Below are positions 7,102-16,649 of a stretch of 35,968 bases of DNA, in pieces. The notes beneath the pieces were generated by a model that was not told where the DNA came from, did no database searches, and worked only from the letters and a program-made list of their open reading frames with translations. Both the position numbers and the translations under genes were made by a program. The stretch is from positions 1 through 35,968 of the forward strand of contig JAHJLI010000035.1 in NCBI GenBank assembly GCA_018821785.1. The letters run 5' to 3'. Positions within the stretch are counted from its first letter, which is position 1. Each line of letters begins with the position of its first letter. This DNA comes from Pseudomonadota bacterium. Its GTDB lineage: Bacteria > Desulfobacterota > Desulfobulbia > Desulfobulbales > Desulfocapsaceae.

Positions 7102-8466
7102 ATGCTCTCAGATTTGAAACGCATAATCGACCAGATCAGTCGAGATCGAGGTTTCGATAAAACTTTGTTGATAGAGGCCATCGAAGAGGCCGTTCAATCT
7201 GCTGCGAGGAAAAAGTTCGGGAGTCGCCGGGAGATTGAAGTACGCTATAATGAGGAGTACGGTGAGGTCGAGGTCTTTCAGTTTAGAAATGTCGTTGAAG
7301 AAGCGCAGGATGACCAGACGGAAATTTCTCTCAGCGAAGCATTGAGACTTGATCCTGAAGTGCAGATAGGCGATGAGCTTGGCGAGAAAATGGAAGATAT
7401 CAGTGAACTCGGCAGAATAGCTGCTCAGTCCGCGAAGCAGGTCATCATCCATAAGATGAAGGATGCTGAGAGAGAAGTTATTTTTGATATGTTTAAGGAC
7501 CGCATCGGCGAGGTTGTGAGCGGGATTGTTCAGCGCTTCGAACGTGGCAATATGATTATCAATCTCGGCCGCACCGACGCAATACTTCCGAAAGATCAGC
7601 AGATAGCTAAACGATCGTTCAAACAGGGGGATCGGATACGGGCCTACCTAAAAGAGGTGCGCCAGACCAGTCGTGATTCTCAACTTATCCTGTCGCGAAC
7701 CTGTGATGAGTTTCTGTCAAAATTATTTCAGCTGGAAGTTCCGGAAATGGCTGAAGGTATCGTCCGGGTTATGGGTGTCAGCCGTGAACCTGGGTTTCGT
7801 GCCAAAATTGCCGTCAGTTCTTCAGAGAGTGATGTTGACCCCGTTGGTGCCTGTGTCGGCATGAAGGGATCAAGGGTCCAGAACGTTGTGCAGGAGCTTC
7901 AGGGTGAGCGTATTGATATCGTCACCTGGAGTCCGGACCCTGCCAAATATGTTTATAATGCCCTGGCACCTGCTCATGTCAGCATGGTTATGGCTGATGA
8001 GGATGCTCGTTCCTTGCTGGTGGTTGTGCCGAATGATCAACTCTCACTGGCCATCGGCAGGCAGGGACAGAATGTACGCCTCGCTTCAAAACTTATTGGC
8101 TGGCGAATAGACGTGAAAAGCGAACAGCGGTATGCCAACTTGGCCGATCCGGGATATCAGTCACTTCTCGGATTGCGAGGAGTGGATGAGACTCTTGCCG
8201 ACCAATTGTTGAGCAAAGGAATTCCCACCTCAGGGGTACTGGCCGAGAAGAGTGTTGATGATTTGATGGTGATTCGAGCAATTGATGAGGAATTTGCCCA
8301 GGCATTGATTGCTGAGGCAAAGACCAAGCCTTTTGCTGGGCCGCCCCCTGTTAATCAGCCAGATTTAGTCGCCTCCGAACCTGTCGATGAGGCAGGTGTG
8401 ACGGAGGCAGTAGCGAAAGACGAAACACAAAATGATACTCCGGATGGGGAGGAAGGGCAAGAGTAG
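7102..8466 (+). CDS. nusA: Transcription termination/antitermination factor NusA
   Basis: NusA binds RNA polymerase and nascent RNA and controls pausing, termination and antitermination. The 454-residue protein shows the N-terminal polymerase-binding domain (1 to about 125), an S1 domain (GEVVSGIVQRFERGNMIINLG), and two KH domains: KH1 around VGACVGMKGSRVQNVVQEL and KH2 with AIGRQGQNVRLASKL. After KH2 there is one helix-hairpin-helix-like region (about 350-415: LLGLRGVDETLADQLLSKGI) and an acidic tail. It is shorter than E. coli NusA, which has two acidic repeats. The ATG at 7102 follows GGGGTAAAAGA. Its place between rimP and ylxR is the standard order. Confidence 0.97.
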   Translation: MLSDLKRIIDQISRDRGFDKTLLIEAIEEAVQSAARKKFGSRREIEVRYNEEYGEVEVFQFRNVVEEAQDDQTEISLSEALRLDPEVQIGDELGEKMEDISELGRIAAQSAKQVIIHKMKDAEREVIFDMFKDRIGEVVSGIVQRFERGNMIINLGRTDAILPKDQQIAKRSFKQGDRIRAYLKEVRQTSRDSQLILSRTCDEFLSKLFQLEVPEMAEGIVRVMGVSREPGFRAKIAVSSSESDVDPVGACVGMKGSRVQNVVQELQGERIDIVTWSPDPAKYVYNALAPAHVSMVMADEDARSLLVVVPNDQLSLAIGRQGQNVRLASKLIGWRIDVKSEQRYANLADPGYQSLLGLRGVDETLADQLLSKGIPTSGVLAEKSVDDLMVIRAIDEEFAQALIAEAKTKPFAGPPPVNQPDLVASEPVDEAGVTEAVAKDETQNDTPDGEEGQE

Positions 8467-8493
8467 GCAAGCCTTCATTCATCGGGATAGGAA

Positions 8494-8703
8494 ATGGTCG
8501 TGGTGATGCAAAGAACCTGTATTTCCTGCGGAATGAAAAGACCAAAGCAGGAACTCTGTCGCTTTGTGTGGCGGGATGAGATGCCGATGCAAGACTTTCA
8601 GCAGTCTGAATCGGGGCGTGGAGCTTACTGTTGTGAGGGAGAGAGGTGTCACCAGGCCTTTTTCAAAGAAAGAAAAAAATGGAAAAGAGTGTTTCGTCTT
8701 TAA
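8494..8703 (+). CDS. ylxR: YlxR-family RNA-binding protein (DUF448)
   Basis: A small basic protein usually encoded between nusA and infB. In Bacillus a member (RnpM) binds the RNase P RNA and modulates its activity; the role here is not established. The 69-residue sequence has the family signature RTCISCGMKRPKQELCRFV and GRGAYCC, with clustered cysteines and a C-terminal KERKKWKRVF. The ATG at 8494 sits behind GGGATAGGAA; a GTG two codons later or the ATG at 8506 could also serve. Unlike in many bacteria, no L7Ae-like gene follows it; infB starts 104 bp later. Confidence 0.9.
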   Translation: MVVVMQRTCISCGMKRPKQELCRFVWRDEMPMQDFQQSESGRGAYCCEGERCHQAFFKERKKWKRVFRL

Positions 8704-8807
8704 CCAAAAAAGATTTAATATTATTTACCTGGCGATGGACTGCGGCACACGGCTGAGAGTATCATACTGGGCGAATTTACTTTTGCGATGCAATACGGGA
8801 GTCAGGG

Positions 8808-11639
8808 ATGAGCAGAATCAGAGTGTATGAGCTGGCCAAGGAGGCTGGCATGAGCAGTAAGGCGTTAGCCGACAAGTTGTTGGAATTGGGCTTTGATATT
8901 AAAGGGCACAGTTCTTCGGTTGATGACGAAACGGCTAAGAGTATTCGGAATGCACTCCAGAGATCGATTAATTCCGAACGGGTGGAAAAAAAACATGTTG
9001 CCGGCGAAGGCGATCGACCTTCGGTGATTCGGCGTAGGCCGACGGTTATAAGGCGTCGGCCAGCCGCCGTAGTTGAAGATACTACCGATGTGGAGCCGGA
9101 ATCGGAACAACCGGTGGAAGTTTCTGGAGTAAAAGTCGCTGAAGTACAAGCCCCTCCAGCCTTGGTTGCCGAGGAACCACAAGTTGTAACCGTGCCAGGC
9201 CACATTCCGGAAACAGTCGCAGAGATACCCATCCCCCCTGAAACCGTGACAACACTTGAAGAGAGTGCGTCGTCAAAGCAGGTTGAGGAAGACAAACAGC
9301 AAGTTGATTTTCAGCATGCTCGGGTTATTTCCAGGAGCGAAGCGCCAAAATTGCATCCGGAACAAACTGACTCTGGTGATGAAAATGAAAAATCCGAAGA
9401 GGAGATTCAGGTAACGGCTGAGCTGAGAACTGGTCCACCGCGTGAGGTCACCGGGCATATCACATCTTTTGCACGGCCTGAGAAAAAAGACAAAAGGGAT
9501 AAAAAGCCACTTATTAAAAAAACTATGGCCAGGGTCGTTCGTACCATCGAATTGCCGGTGGCAGTTGAGGAGGAACCAACTTCTCGTCCCAAGAAAAAAG
9601 TGGTGAAACCGATGCCGCAAAGACGGCCTGGTCCTGCTGGTACGGCAGCCCCGGTTGTGGCAGCCGCCGATGATGCAACGCGGGTCAAGAAAAAGGTTAA
9701 AAAGGGTGGGGGCTTAGATACAGACAAGGATAGTGAATTTCGACGTGGTGTGAAAAAAGGCGAAAAGAATGTGAAATTCACTCATTTTGCTCAAGATTAT
9801 CTTGATCGCGAAGGTGGTGCACGGCGTGGTAAACGAGGCCGAAAAATGCCTAAAGTGATTGCCCCTCCCGCGGAAATGAAGGCTAGCAAAAAGCGTTTCA
9901 AAGTTTTTGAGATGATCAGCGTCGGGGAATTGGCCCAGCGTATGAAGATCAAAGCCAGTGAGGTTATTGCCAAACTCATGGGGCTTGGAGTCATGGCAAC
10001 CATCAATCAAATGGTGGACACCGAGACTGCCATGCTCATTGCCGCCGACTTTGGCTATGAGGTGGAGCAGGGGATAACCGAGGAGATCGGTGTTCAGCTT
10101 CTCCAGGAATCAGAGGAAGGTGGCGAAAGACTGCTGCGTTCGCCTGTTGTCACAGTTATGGGACATGTTGATCACGGGAAAACCTCGATCCTTGATGCCA
10201 TTCGTAAAACAGATGTGGCCTTGGGCGAGGCGGGGGGAATAACCCAGCATATTGGAGCCTATCACGTACGGTCGAGTTCCGGTGATGTAACCTTTGTCGA
10301 TACGCCAGGCCACGCCGCGTTTACTGAAATGCGCTCTCGTGGTGCCCAGGTGACTGATATCGTCATCCTTGTCGTTGCCGCCGATGATGGGGTAATGGAT
10401 CAAACCCGAGAAGCAATTAATCACTCCCAGGCTGCCAATGTTCCGATTATCGTGGCGGTAAACAAGATTGATAAAGAAAATGCCGATATCGACAGGGTTA
10501 AACGCGAGCTTTCTGACCTGAACCTCATGCCGGAAGATTGGGGTGGCCAGACCATCTACTGCGAAACCTCAGCGAAAAAGAACATCGGGATAGATAATCT
10601 TCTCGAATCGATTCAGCTATTAGCCGAAATTCTTGAGCTGCGTGCCGATTCGACAAGAAAGGCCAGGGGCCGGGTAATCGAAGCGCAGCTGCATAAGGGA
10701 AGGGGGCCGGTGGCAACCGTGCTTATCCAGGAAGGAACTCTACAGGCTGGTGATTATTTTGTCGTTGGTCAACACAGCGGCAAAGTCAAGGCCATGCTCG
10801 ACGACAAGGGACGGAAAATACAAGAGGCCGGACCTTCCATACCGGTAGAGGTTCAGGGCCTTTCCGGGGTACCAAGTGCCGGTGATGAATTTGTGGTTGT
10901 TACCGACGAGAAAATGGCCCGGAGTGTTTCCCAGGTGCGTGCACTCAAGGCCAGGGAAAGTGAGCTTGGAGCTACCAGCAAGATTTCGCTTGATAAGTTG
11001 TTTGAACAAATGAGTGAGGGCGATGTCCAGGAATTGCGGGTTGTGCTTAGGGCCGATGTTCAAGGAACGCTCGAAGCCTTTGCCAAGGCGGCGGCAGATC
11101 TTTCTACAAAGTCGATCAAGGTTAGAATTCTGCACGAAGGCACAGGCACTATTACCGAATCTGACATTCTCCTGGCTTCTGCCTCGGATGCGATCATTAT
11201 CGGCTTTAACGTCAGGCCGATTGTCAAGGTCAAGGAGCTGGCGGTCAAAGAAAACGTCGATGTAAGGTCTTACGATGTCATCTATCACGCCCTCGACGAT
11301 ATTCGCAAAGCGATGGTGGGCATGCTTGAGCCGACCTATGAAGAGCTGGTCATTGGCACAGCTGAAGTGCGCGAGATCTTCAGCGTTCCAAAGGTTGGCA
11401 CGATAGCGGGTTGTTCCGTTCTCGACGGCAAGATACAGCGCACTGCCAAGATTCGAGTAGTACGTGATGGAGTAGTCATTTTTGCCGGCAAGATCGAGTC
11501 CCTTAGGAGGTTCAAAGATGATGTTAAAGAGGTGCTTTCCGGCTTCGAGTGCGGTATTGGAGTCGAGAAATTTAATGATATCAAGATTGGCGACAATCTT
11601 GAGGCATTCATTATGAACGAAGTCGAAGCAACTCTTTAA
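8808..11639 (+). CDS. infB: Translation initiation factor IF-2
   Basis: The GTPase that brings initiator tRNA to the 30S subunit and promotes subunit joining. The 943-residue protein begins with an IF2N domain ([14 protein letters not shown]). A long low-complexity region rich in Val, Pro, Glu, Lys and Arg follows (about 60-345), then a second IF2N domain (about 365-420). The G domain has G1 GHVDHGKT (452-459), G3 DTPGHAAF and G4 NKID, and is followed by the IF-2 domains II, III and C2. All GTPase motifs are intact. The ATG at 8808 is preceded by GGGAG at a suitable distance. The stop TAA at 11637 is followed at once by the rbfA ribosome binding site. Confidence 0.98.
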   Translation: MSRIRVYELAKEAGMSSKALADKLLELGFDIKGHSSSVDDETAKSIRNALQRSINSERVEKKHVAGEGDRPSVIRRRPTVIRRRPAAVVEDTTDVEPESEQPVEVSGVKVAEVQAPPALVAEEPQVVTVPGHIPETVAEIPIPPETVTTLEESASSKQVEEDKQQVDFQHARVISRSEAPKLHPEQTDSGDENEKSEEEIQVTAELRTGPPREVTGHITSFARPEKKDKRDKKPLIKKTMARVVRTIELPVAVEEEPTSRPKKKVVKPMPQRRPGPAGTAAPVVAAADDATRVKKKVKKGGGLDTDKDSEFRRGVKKGEKNVKFTHFAQDYLDREGGARRGKRGRKMPKVIAPPAEMKASKKRFKVFEMISVGELAQRMKIKASEVIAKLMGLGVMATINQMVDTETAMLIAADFGYEVEQGITEEIGVQLLQESEEGGERLLRSPVVTVMGHVDHGKTSILDAIRKTDVALGEAGGITQHIGAYHVRSSSGDVTFVDTPGHAAFTEMRSRGAQVTDIVILVVAADDGVMDQTREAINHSQAANVPIIVAVNKIDKENADIDRVKRELSDLNLMPEDWGGQTIYCETSAKKNIGIDNLLESIQLLAEILELRADSTRKARGRVIEAQLHKGRGPVATVLIQEGTLQAGDYFVVGQHSGKVKAMLDDKGRKIQEAGPSIPVEVQGLSGVPSAGDEFVVVTDEKMARSVSQVRALKARESELGATSKISLDKLFEQMSEGDVQELRVVLRADVQGTLEAFAKAAADLSTKSIKVRILHEGTGTITESDILLASASDAIIIGFNVRPIVKVKELAVKENVDVRSYDVIYHALDDIRKAMVGMLEPTYEELVIGTAEVREIFSVPKVGTIAGCSVLDGKIQRTAKIRVVRDGVVIFAGKIESLRRFKDDVKEVLSGFECGIGVEKFNDIKIGDNLEAFIMNEVEATL

Positions 11640-11655
11640 TAAGGAAGGTTTGGCT

Positions 11656-12078
11656 GTGAAGACGTGGGATCCCAAGAAAACACTCGACTCCATTGGTGTC
11701 GGGGGGAAAAACGAACAGAAGCGCTCATCCCGGGTGGCGGAAGCAATTAGAAATGAACTGGCGATCCTGATTGTCAGTAAGGTTCAGGATCCCCGGTTGC
11801 ACAACCTCAGTATCTCACGGGTCGAGGTCAACGACGACCTCAGTCTGGCCCAGGTTTATTTTACTGTTCTGGGTGATAGCAAAGAAGCCAAAGAGGCAGA
11901 GAAGGGATTGCAAAGCGCAAAAGGATTTCTGCGTAGTCATATTGCGCGAACCCTCAATTTGCGCTTTACACCTGAGCTCCATTTTCGATATGATGATGTA
12001 GTGGAGAAGGTTGCTGAGTTGGAAGAAATTTTTCAGGAAATAGCCAATGAACGAGAATCCCGAAAGGATAATCCCTGA
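11656..12078 (+). CDS. rbfA: Ribosome-binding factor A
   Basis: RbfA helps mature the 5' end of 16S rRNA in the 30S subunit, partly together with IF-2 and RimP. The 140-residue protein has a KH-like fold: SRVAEAIRNELAILI, KVQDPRLHNLSISRVEVNDDLSLAQVY, and a C-terminal LRFTPELHFRYDD. I chose the GTG at 11656 because AAGGAAGG (11641-11648) is then 7 nt upstream; the earlier TTG at 11650 is only 1 nt from it. Its 3' end overlaps nrnA by 32 bp, so the two are probably translationally coupled. The first 20 or so residues (KTWDPKKTLDSIGVGGKN) are a slightly long N-terminal lead. Confidence 0.95.
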   Translation: MKTWDPKKTLDSIGVGGKNEQKRSSRVAEAIRNELAILIVSKVQDPRLHNLSISRVEVNDDLSLAQVYFTVLGDSKEAKEAEKGLQSAKGFLRSHIARTLNLRFTPELHFRYDDVVEKVAELEEIFQEIANERESRKDNP

Positions 12079-13051
12079 ACGGCTGATTGCAGAAATCCAT
12101 GGCGCGACAAATATAGTCTTGCTCACCCATTCTCATCCGGATGGCGATGCTTTGGGATCTCTATTCGCGTTTGCCGATATTCTCGATACGCTTGGGAAAA
12201 ATGTCTTCTGCTTTCTTGAGGAACCGGTTTCCTACCATTACGATTTCCTTCCGGACACCAAGAGGGCTAATACGAGCCTTGAAGCCTTTCGACAATTTGT
12301 AATCGAAGCCGGAGAGGATATTGCGATGGTCGGCCTCGATTGTGGAGATGACGAGCGGCTTGGCAAATCAAAAACCGAGTTTTTAAAAATCGAGCCTTTT
12401 CTGGTTATTGACCATCATCGTTCACACCGAGCCTTTGGGACAATCAGTTGGGTTGACTCATGTCGGTCTTCTACCGGTGAAATGATTTATGAATTGGCCC
12501 AGGCCCTGGGCGCGCCGATTAGTTATAATTGTGCCTACAATTTGTATGTGGCGATCTGTACCGACACTGGTTCTTTTCGTTATGAATGTACGACTCCTCG
12601 AACCATGCACATTGCTGCTGACCTTCTCGTAAAAGGAGTGCGACCCGAGGAAGTAGGCAGTCATCTCTATGATAAATACAGCATTGAAAGACTGAAACTC
12701 ATGGAAATGGTTCTCGCAACAATAACCCTTTGCTCCCATGATCAGATCGCTTTTATGCATGTGTCAAGTAAAATGCTTAAAGAGAGTGGTGCCACGATTC
12801 AGGACGTCGAAGGTTTTGTAGATCTGCCGAGGTCCCTACATTCTGTCAAGGTGGCAGTCTTGCTCAAGGAGACCGGTAACGGCCTCATTGCCGTCAGCAT
12901 GCGGGCAAAAGGGCAATGCGATGTGGCAGCGGTTGCCAAGGAGTTTGATGGTGGCGGACACCGCAACGCTGCAGGTTTTCGCTGTCACGGGAAAACCATC
13001 GACCAGGTGCAACTGGAAGTCGGGGATGCACTGAGCAGGTCTTTATCGTGA
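12047..13051 (+). CDS. nrnA: DHH/DHHA1 phosphoesterase, NrnA-like oligoribonuclease
   Basis: A DHH-superfamily protein like Bacillus NrnA, which degrades short oligoribonucleotides and can act on pAp or cyclic-dinucleotide products. The 334-residue sequence has the metal-binding motifs HSHPDGDALGS (28-38), LDCGDDERLG (98-106) and IDHHRSH (121-127). The C-terminal DHHA1 substrate-binding motif is GGGHRNAAGF. The ATG at 12047 lies inside rbfA and has AGGA 8 nt upstream. Placement between rbfA and truB is common outside the Enterobacteria, which instead carry Orn elsewhere. With pnp downstream, the cluster encodes both long-RNA and short-RNA turnover. The exact substrate cannot be read from the sequence. 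Confidence 0.9.
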   Translation: MNENPERIIPERLIAEIHGATNIVLLTHSHPDGDALGSLFAFADILDTLGKNVFCFLEEPVSYHYDFLPDTKRANTSLEAFRQFVIEAGEDIAMVGLDCGDDERLGKSKTEFLKIEPFLVIDHHRSHRAFGTISWVDSCRSSTGEMIYELAQALGAPISYNCAYNLYVAICTDTGSFRYECTTPRTMHIAADLLVKGVRPEEVGSHLYDKYSIERLKLMEMVLATITLCSHDQIAFMHVSSKMLKESGATIQDVEGFVDLPRSLHSVKVAVLLKETGNGLIAVSMRAKGQCDVAAVAKEFDGGGHRNAAGFRCHGKTIDQVQLEVGDALSRSLS

Positions 13052-13117
13052 AGGGAACAAGGAACTTCCTAAGCGCTGTCTTTTGGACACAAAGTCGACT
13101 GTTTGGTTCGATGCAGC

Positions 13118-13849
13118 ATGTTTGAGGCGGGGGTTTTTCTCATCGATAAACCTGCCGGAATCTCCTCTTTTGCAGTGGTGAGCAGGTTGCGGCGGGTTTT
13201 GCAGATCAAGAAGGTCGGACACGCAGGAACTCTCGATCCCTTTGCAACCGGTCTTCTTGTCCTTTGTGCTGGGCGACCGGCAACCCGGCTTATCTCAGGA
13301 CTGATGGAGGGGGATAAGGAATATTTAGCAACCTTGTTGTTGGGAGTTGAGACCGAAACCCTCGACACCGAAGGGGCGGTAACCAGTCGTCATCAAGTAG
13401 GGACCATCGCCGCTGCAACCATTGAAGCGTGTCTCAGCCATTTTCGCGGCAGCCAGCTGCAGACGCCTCCCGTCTATTCGGCGCTGAAGCACCAAGGTAA
13501 ACCTCTTTATTATTATGCCCGTAAAGGTATACCTATTACTAAAGAGGCACGTGCTGTGGAAATCAAGTTCCTCGAGCGTACCGACGGCGGCACAGATGTG
13601 ACAGGAGATGTGGCCAATCTTGCTATCAGGGTTGTTTGCAGTAAGGGTACCTATATACGTTCTCTGGCTGCCGATATCGGCAGCCATTTGGGCTGTGGCG
13701 CGCATCTAGTTCAGTTACGGCGGATCAGGAGCGGCTGTTTTTCTCTTGACGGGTGCCTTAGCTGGGAAGAACTTGGTGGTGACGATGGCTTGGATCGCTG
13801 TATGAGTGCGATGATATCTATCGAGCAGGCGTGTAAACTCTTGCAATAA
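13118..13849 (+). CDS. truB: tRNA pseudouridine(55) synthase TruB
   Basis: Makes pseudouridine 55 in the T-loop of tRNA. The protein starts GVFLIDKPAGISSF and has the catalytic aspartate in HAGTLDPFATG (D40). The conserved PPVYSALKHQGKPLYYYAR and CSKGTYIRSLAADIG are also present. I start at the ATG at 13118 (243 residues); a TTG at 13103 would add five codons, and neither has a clear ribosome binding site. At 243 residues it is about 60-70 shorter than E. coli or Bacillus TruB. It ends soon after the catalytic domain (LRRIRSGCFSLDGCLSWEEL), so the C-terminal PUA domain is missing or vestigial. It lies 66 bp after nrnA. Confidence 0.93.
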   Translation: MFEAGVFLIDKPAGISSFAVVSRLRRVLQIKKVGHAGTLDPFATGLLVLCAGRPATRLISGLMEGDKEYLATLLLGVETETLDTEGAVTSRHQVGTIAAATIEACLSHFRGSQLQTPPVYSALKHQGKPLYYYARKGIPITKEARAVEIKFLERTDGGTDVTGDVANLAIRVVCSKGTYIRSLAADIGSHLGCGAHLVQLRRIRSGCFSLDGCLSWEELGGDDGLDRCMSAMISIEQACKLLQ

Positions 13850-13858
13850 TCGCCCGAG

Positions 13859-13886
13859 TTGACTAGTGTATGCTCGATAGTATTTT
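13859..13886 (+). promoter_or_regulatory. Candidate promoter for rpsO-pnp
   Basis: TTGACT (13859-13864) is followed after 16 nt by TATTTT (13881-13886). It lies in the 184-bp gap between truB and rpsO, where an internal promoter would be expected, as in E. coli where rpsO-pnp has its own promoter. The -10 matches four of six positions. The remainder of the leader (to 14033) may carry the S15 autoregulatory fold, which I could not define. Confidence 0.4.
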
Positions 13887-14033
13887 TTTACAAAGTATCT
13901 AGCGGGTCTGCGCGGTTCGCCACCAAAGTTGCAGGTCTATTAAGTAACCCATCGTCGACAGACGGGGGGCTTTCCACATTGTTTAATTTATATACAGATA
14001 TCTACATTTATTATACATTCCAGGAGGATTGTC

Positions 14034-14303
14034 GTGGCACAGTCAGCAGTAAAGAAAAACGAAATCATAGAAAAGTTCAAGATTCATCCAACCGATACCG
14101 GATCTTCAGAAGTTCAGATAGCTCTTCTCACCGAACGTATTCAATATCTCACCGAGCATTTTAAGATTCACAAGAAGGATCATCACTCAAGGCAGGGTCT
14201 TCTGAAACTGGTCGGTCATCGTCGCAGCCTGCTTGATTATTTGAAGAAGAAAAATATCGACAAGTACCGAACCATGCTCAAGGAGCTCAACCTGCGTAAG
14301 TAA
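14034..14303 (+). CDS. rpsO: 30S ribosomal protein S15
   Basis: S15 is a primary binding protein of the central domain of 16S rRNA. The 89-residue sequence is the standard four-helix protein, with [19 protein letters not shown] and the rRNA-binding [25 protein letters not shown]. Translation starts at GTG (14034), supported by a strong AGGAGG 6 nt upstream (14022-14027). In E. coli S15 represses its own mRNA; a strong Shine-Dalgarno paired with a GTG start would suit such control, but that is inference. It precedes pnp, as in most bacteria, with a perfect hairpin in between. Confidence 0.98.
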   Translation: MAQSAVKKNEIIEKFKIHPTDTGSSEVQIALLTERIQYLTEHFKIHKKDHHSRQGLLKLVGHRRSLLDYLKKKNIDKYRTMLKELNLRK

Positions 14304-14350
14304 TTCGTAGTTGACCGGGCTGCTAGTGGTTCAGGGCAGAGTGCTGTTTT

Positions 14351-14395
14351 AAATACCTCAAACAGTTCAATATTCAAGAACTGTTTGAGGTATTT
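14351..14395 (+). promoter_or_regulatory. Perfect 18-bp hairpin between rpsO and pnp
   Basis: AAATACCTCAAACAGTTC (14351-14368) and its exact complement GAACTGTTTGAGGTATTT (14378-14395) enclose a 9-nt loop. It lies 48 bp after the rpsO stop and 106 bp before the pnp start. There is no T-run after the stem, so it is a poor intrinsic terminator. In E. coli the equivalent interval has a long stem cut by RNase III, after which PNPase represses its own translation. A perfect 18-bp duplex here could serve the same purpose. Confidence 0.6.
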
Positions 14396-14501
14396 GTTAT
14401 TATGGAATTCCGAAAAAAAAAGCATACGGGGCTGGTGGATAATCCAGTCGGAGAAATTGGCGCTGCGCCCTTCCCTGATGCTACACACATCTGGAGAAAA
14501 T

Positions 14502-16583
14502 ATGTTGAAAAAAGTTGAAGCAGAAATCGGTGGTAAAATTATTTCCATCGAGACAGGAAAAATTGCCAAGCAAGCCTCAGGGTCAATTGTCATACGATCA
14601 GGAGATACTATGGTGCTGGTTACCGCTGTTGGAGCTAGTGAAAACAAGCCGGAAGCCGGGTTTCTGCCCCTGACTATTGAATATCAGGAAAAACTTGCTT
14701 CCGTAGGGCGGATTCCCGGGAATTATTTCCGCCGGGAAATTGGTCGACCAAGTGACACCGAAGTATTGACCTGTAGAATAATTGACCGCCCGATGCGGCC
14801 TCTTTTTACTGATGGATATTGTGCCGAAACACAGGTTATCGCAACCGTTCTTTCTGCTGATCCTGATGTGCAGCCGGACATTTTGGCTCTAACAGGTGCT
14901 TCCTGCGCTTTGACCCTTTCCGATATTCCGTTCAACGGTCCTGTCGCCGGGGGGCGCGTCGGTTACATCGATGGTCACTATGTCATCAATCCGACGATTT
15001 CCGAGCTGAAAAATTCATCTATGGATATCGTCGTTGCCTGTACCCGTAATGCCGTTGTCATGGTTGAGGGAAAGGCCGACGAACTTAACGAAGACGTGGT
15101 CTTGGCAGGTATCTTCCATGCATTTGAACATCTGCAGCCTCTCATTGACCTTCAGGAGCAGTTGCAGGAATCGTCTGGAAAACAAAAGCGTCCTCCGGTT
15201 GCAAAGCCCATGGTTGACGAAGCCCTGCGAGCCAAGATTCAGTCCATTGCCGCAAGCGGAATGGATAAGGTTTTCAATACCTTTGACAAACTCGAACGTG
15301 GTCGGGTGTATGACGAGCTGAAGCGTGAGGTCTTTGCCGCACTCGATCCGGAGAAAGCAAGAGGCAACGAAGTGGGCGAATTACTCTCTGCTTATAAAAA
15401 GTCTTTCATGCGGGACAAAATCATCAACAGCCAAATCAGGATAGGCGGGAGAAAATTTGATCAAATCAGAGAAATAGCCTGTGAGACGCAATACCTGCCG
15501 CGGACTCACGGTTCCGCTTTATTTACCCGGGGCGAGACTCAGGCGCTGGTTTCGACAACCCTCGGCAGTGAGCGGGACAAACAGCGGGTGGAAACCCTTC
15601 ACGGCGAAGTCACCAACCGCTTTATGCTGCATTACAACTTCCCTCCATACTGCGTCGGAGAGGTTCGCGGCCTACGAGGGCCATCGCGTCGGGATATCGG
15701 CCACGGCAACCTGGCGACCCGCGGTCTTGAGGCGGTTCTCCCGGCTGAAGCGGACTTCCCTTATTCAATCCGGGTGGTGTCAGAAGTTCTTGAATCGAAT
15801 GGATCTTCTTCCATGGCCACGGTATGTGGCGGCAGCATGGCCATGATGGATGCCGGAGTTCCCTTGAAAAGCCCTGTGTCCGGTATTGCAATGGGTCTTA
15901 TCAAGGAAGGTGACAAGGTTGTTATTCTTTCTGATATTCTGGGCGATGAAGATCACCTCGGCGACATGGATTTCAAAGTGGTAGGCACCGGCGAAGGGAT
16001 TACTTCGCTGCAGATGGATATCAAGATAGACGGTGTTGATCGGCAAATCATGGGTCAAGCCCTTGCGCAAGCAAAGGAAGGTCGCATTCATATCCTGGCT
16101 GAGATGACGAAGAGTATTTCCAAGTCACGAGATGAGGTGGCTGAACACGCTCCGAAATACATGGTCCACAAAATTAATCCCGACAAAATCCGTGACTTGA
16201 TAGGGCCGGGGGGCAAGATTATCAAAGAATTGTCTGCCGAGTTTGATGCGAAAATTGAGGTTGACGATTCAGGCCTAGTTAAAATGTTTGCTCTTAATGG
16301 CGAAATGGCCGATGCACTTGTGGCGAGAGTGAAAGCAATAACCGCTGAAGCCGAGGTAGGCGCAATTTATAAAGGCGTGGTTAAAACCATCAAAGATTTT
16401 GGCGCCTTTGTCGAGATTCTGCCGGGAACTGACGGTCTGGTGCATATTTCCGAGCTTGATATCAAAAGGGTGTCCAAGGTTACCGATGTGGTCAAGGAAG
16501 GGGATATAATTGAGGTCAAGGTACTGGACGTTGATAATCGAGGCAGGATTCGTTTGAGTCGTAAGGCACTGCTTGAGGAATAG
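14502..16583 (+). CDS. pnp: Polyribonucleotide nucleotidyltransferase (PNPase)
   Basis: A trimeric 3'-5' phosphorolytic exoribonuclease central to mRNA decay. The 693-residue protein has two RNase PH-like domains separated by the all-alpha linker. The second core carries RTHGSALFTRGETQALVSTTLG and SDILGDEDHLGDMDFKVVGT. A KH domain (IRDLIGPGGKIIKEL, around 560-575) and an S1 domain (VGAIYKGVVKTIKDFGAFVEI, from about 618) follow. The open frame extends 39 codons upstream, but that part covers the rpsO-pnp hairpin. The ATG at 14502 has GGAG 5 nt upstream and gives the expected MLKKVEAEIGGK. An intrinsic terminator follows at 16610-16645. Confidence 0.97.
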   Translation: MLKKVEAEIGGKIISIETGKIAKQASGSIVIRSGDTMVLVTAVGASENKPEAGFLPLTIEYQEKLASVGRIPGNYFRREIGRPSDTEVLTCRIIDRPMRPLFTDGYCAETQVIATVLSADPDVQPDILALTGASCALTLSDIPFNGPVAGGRVGYIDGHYVINPTISELKNSSMDIVVACTRNAVVMVEGKADELNEDVVLAGIFHAFEHLQPLIDLQEQLQESSGKQKRPPVAKPMVDEALRAKIQSIAASGMDKVFNTFDKLERGRVYDELKREVFAALDPEKARGNEVGELLSAYKKSFMRDKIINSQIRIGGRKFDQIREIACETQYLPRTHGSALFTRGETQALVSTTLGSERDKQRVETLHGEVTNRFMLHYNFPPYCVGEVRGLRGPSRRDIGHGNLATRGLEAVLPAEADFPYSIRVVSEVLESNGSSSMATVCGGSMAMMDAGVPLKSPVSGIAMGLIKEGDKVVILSDILGDEDHLGDMDFKVVGTGEGITSLQMDIKIDGVDRQIMGQALAQAKEGRIHILAEMTKSISKSRDEVAEHAPKYMVHKINPDKIRDLIGPGGKIIKELSAEFDAKIEVDDSGLVKMFALNGEMADALVARVKAITAEAEVGAIYKGVVKTIKDFGAFVEILPGTDGLVHISELDIKRVSKVTDVVKEGDIIEVKVLDVDNRGRIRLSRKALLEE

Positions 16584-16609
16584 CCCTAGATAGGTAAATC
16601 GAAGTGCAT

Positions 16610-16645
16610 AAGCCGGCTCCTTTTAAAAGGGGGCCGGCTTTTTTT
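16610..16645 (+). terminator. Intrinsic terminator after pnp
   Basis: AAGCCGGCTCC (16610-16620), a TTTTAAAA loop and GGGGGCCGGCTT (16629-16640) form a long GC-rich stem with one bulge. The T-run at 16639-16645 follows. It lies 27 bp after the pnp stop and probably ends the rimP-to-pnp transcription unit. Confidence 0.9.
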
Positions 16646-16649
16646 ATAG

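Noticed and set aside
8564..8830. Open frame overlapping ylxR and the infB start
   Set aside because: It is a frame-shifted reading of ylxR, whose own frame carries the DUF448 signature.
10740..11693. 317-residue open frame on the minus strand
   Set aside because: It is antisense to the C-terminal part of infB and has no recognisable domain or ribosome binding site.
14385..14501. 39-codon N-terminal extension of pnp
   Set aside because: It begins within the rpsO-pnp hairpin, and the ATG at 14502 has a good GGAG and the canonical PNPase start.
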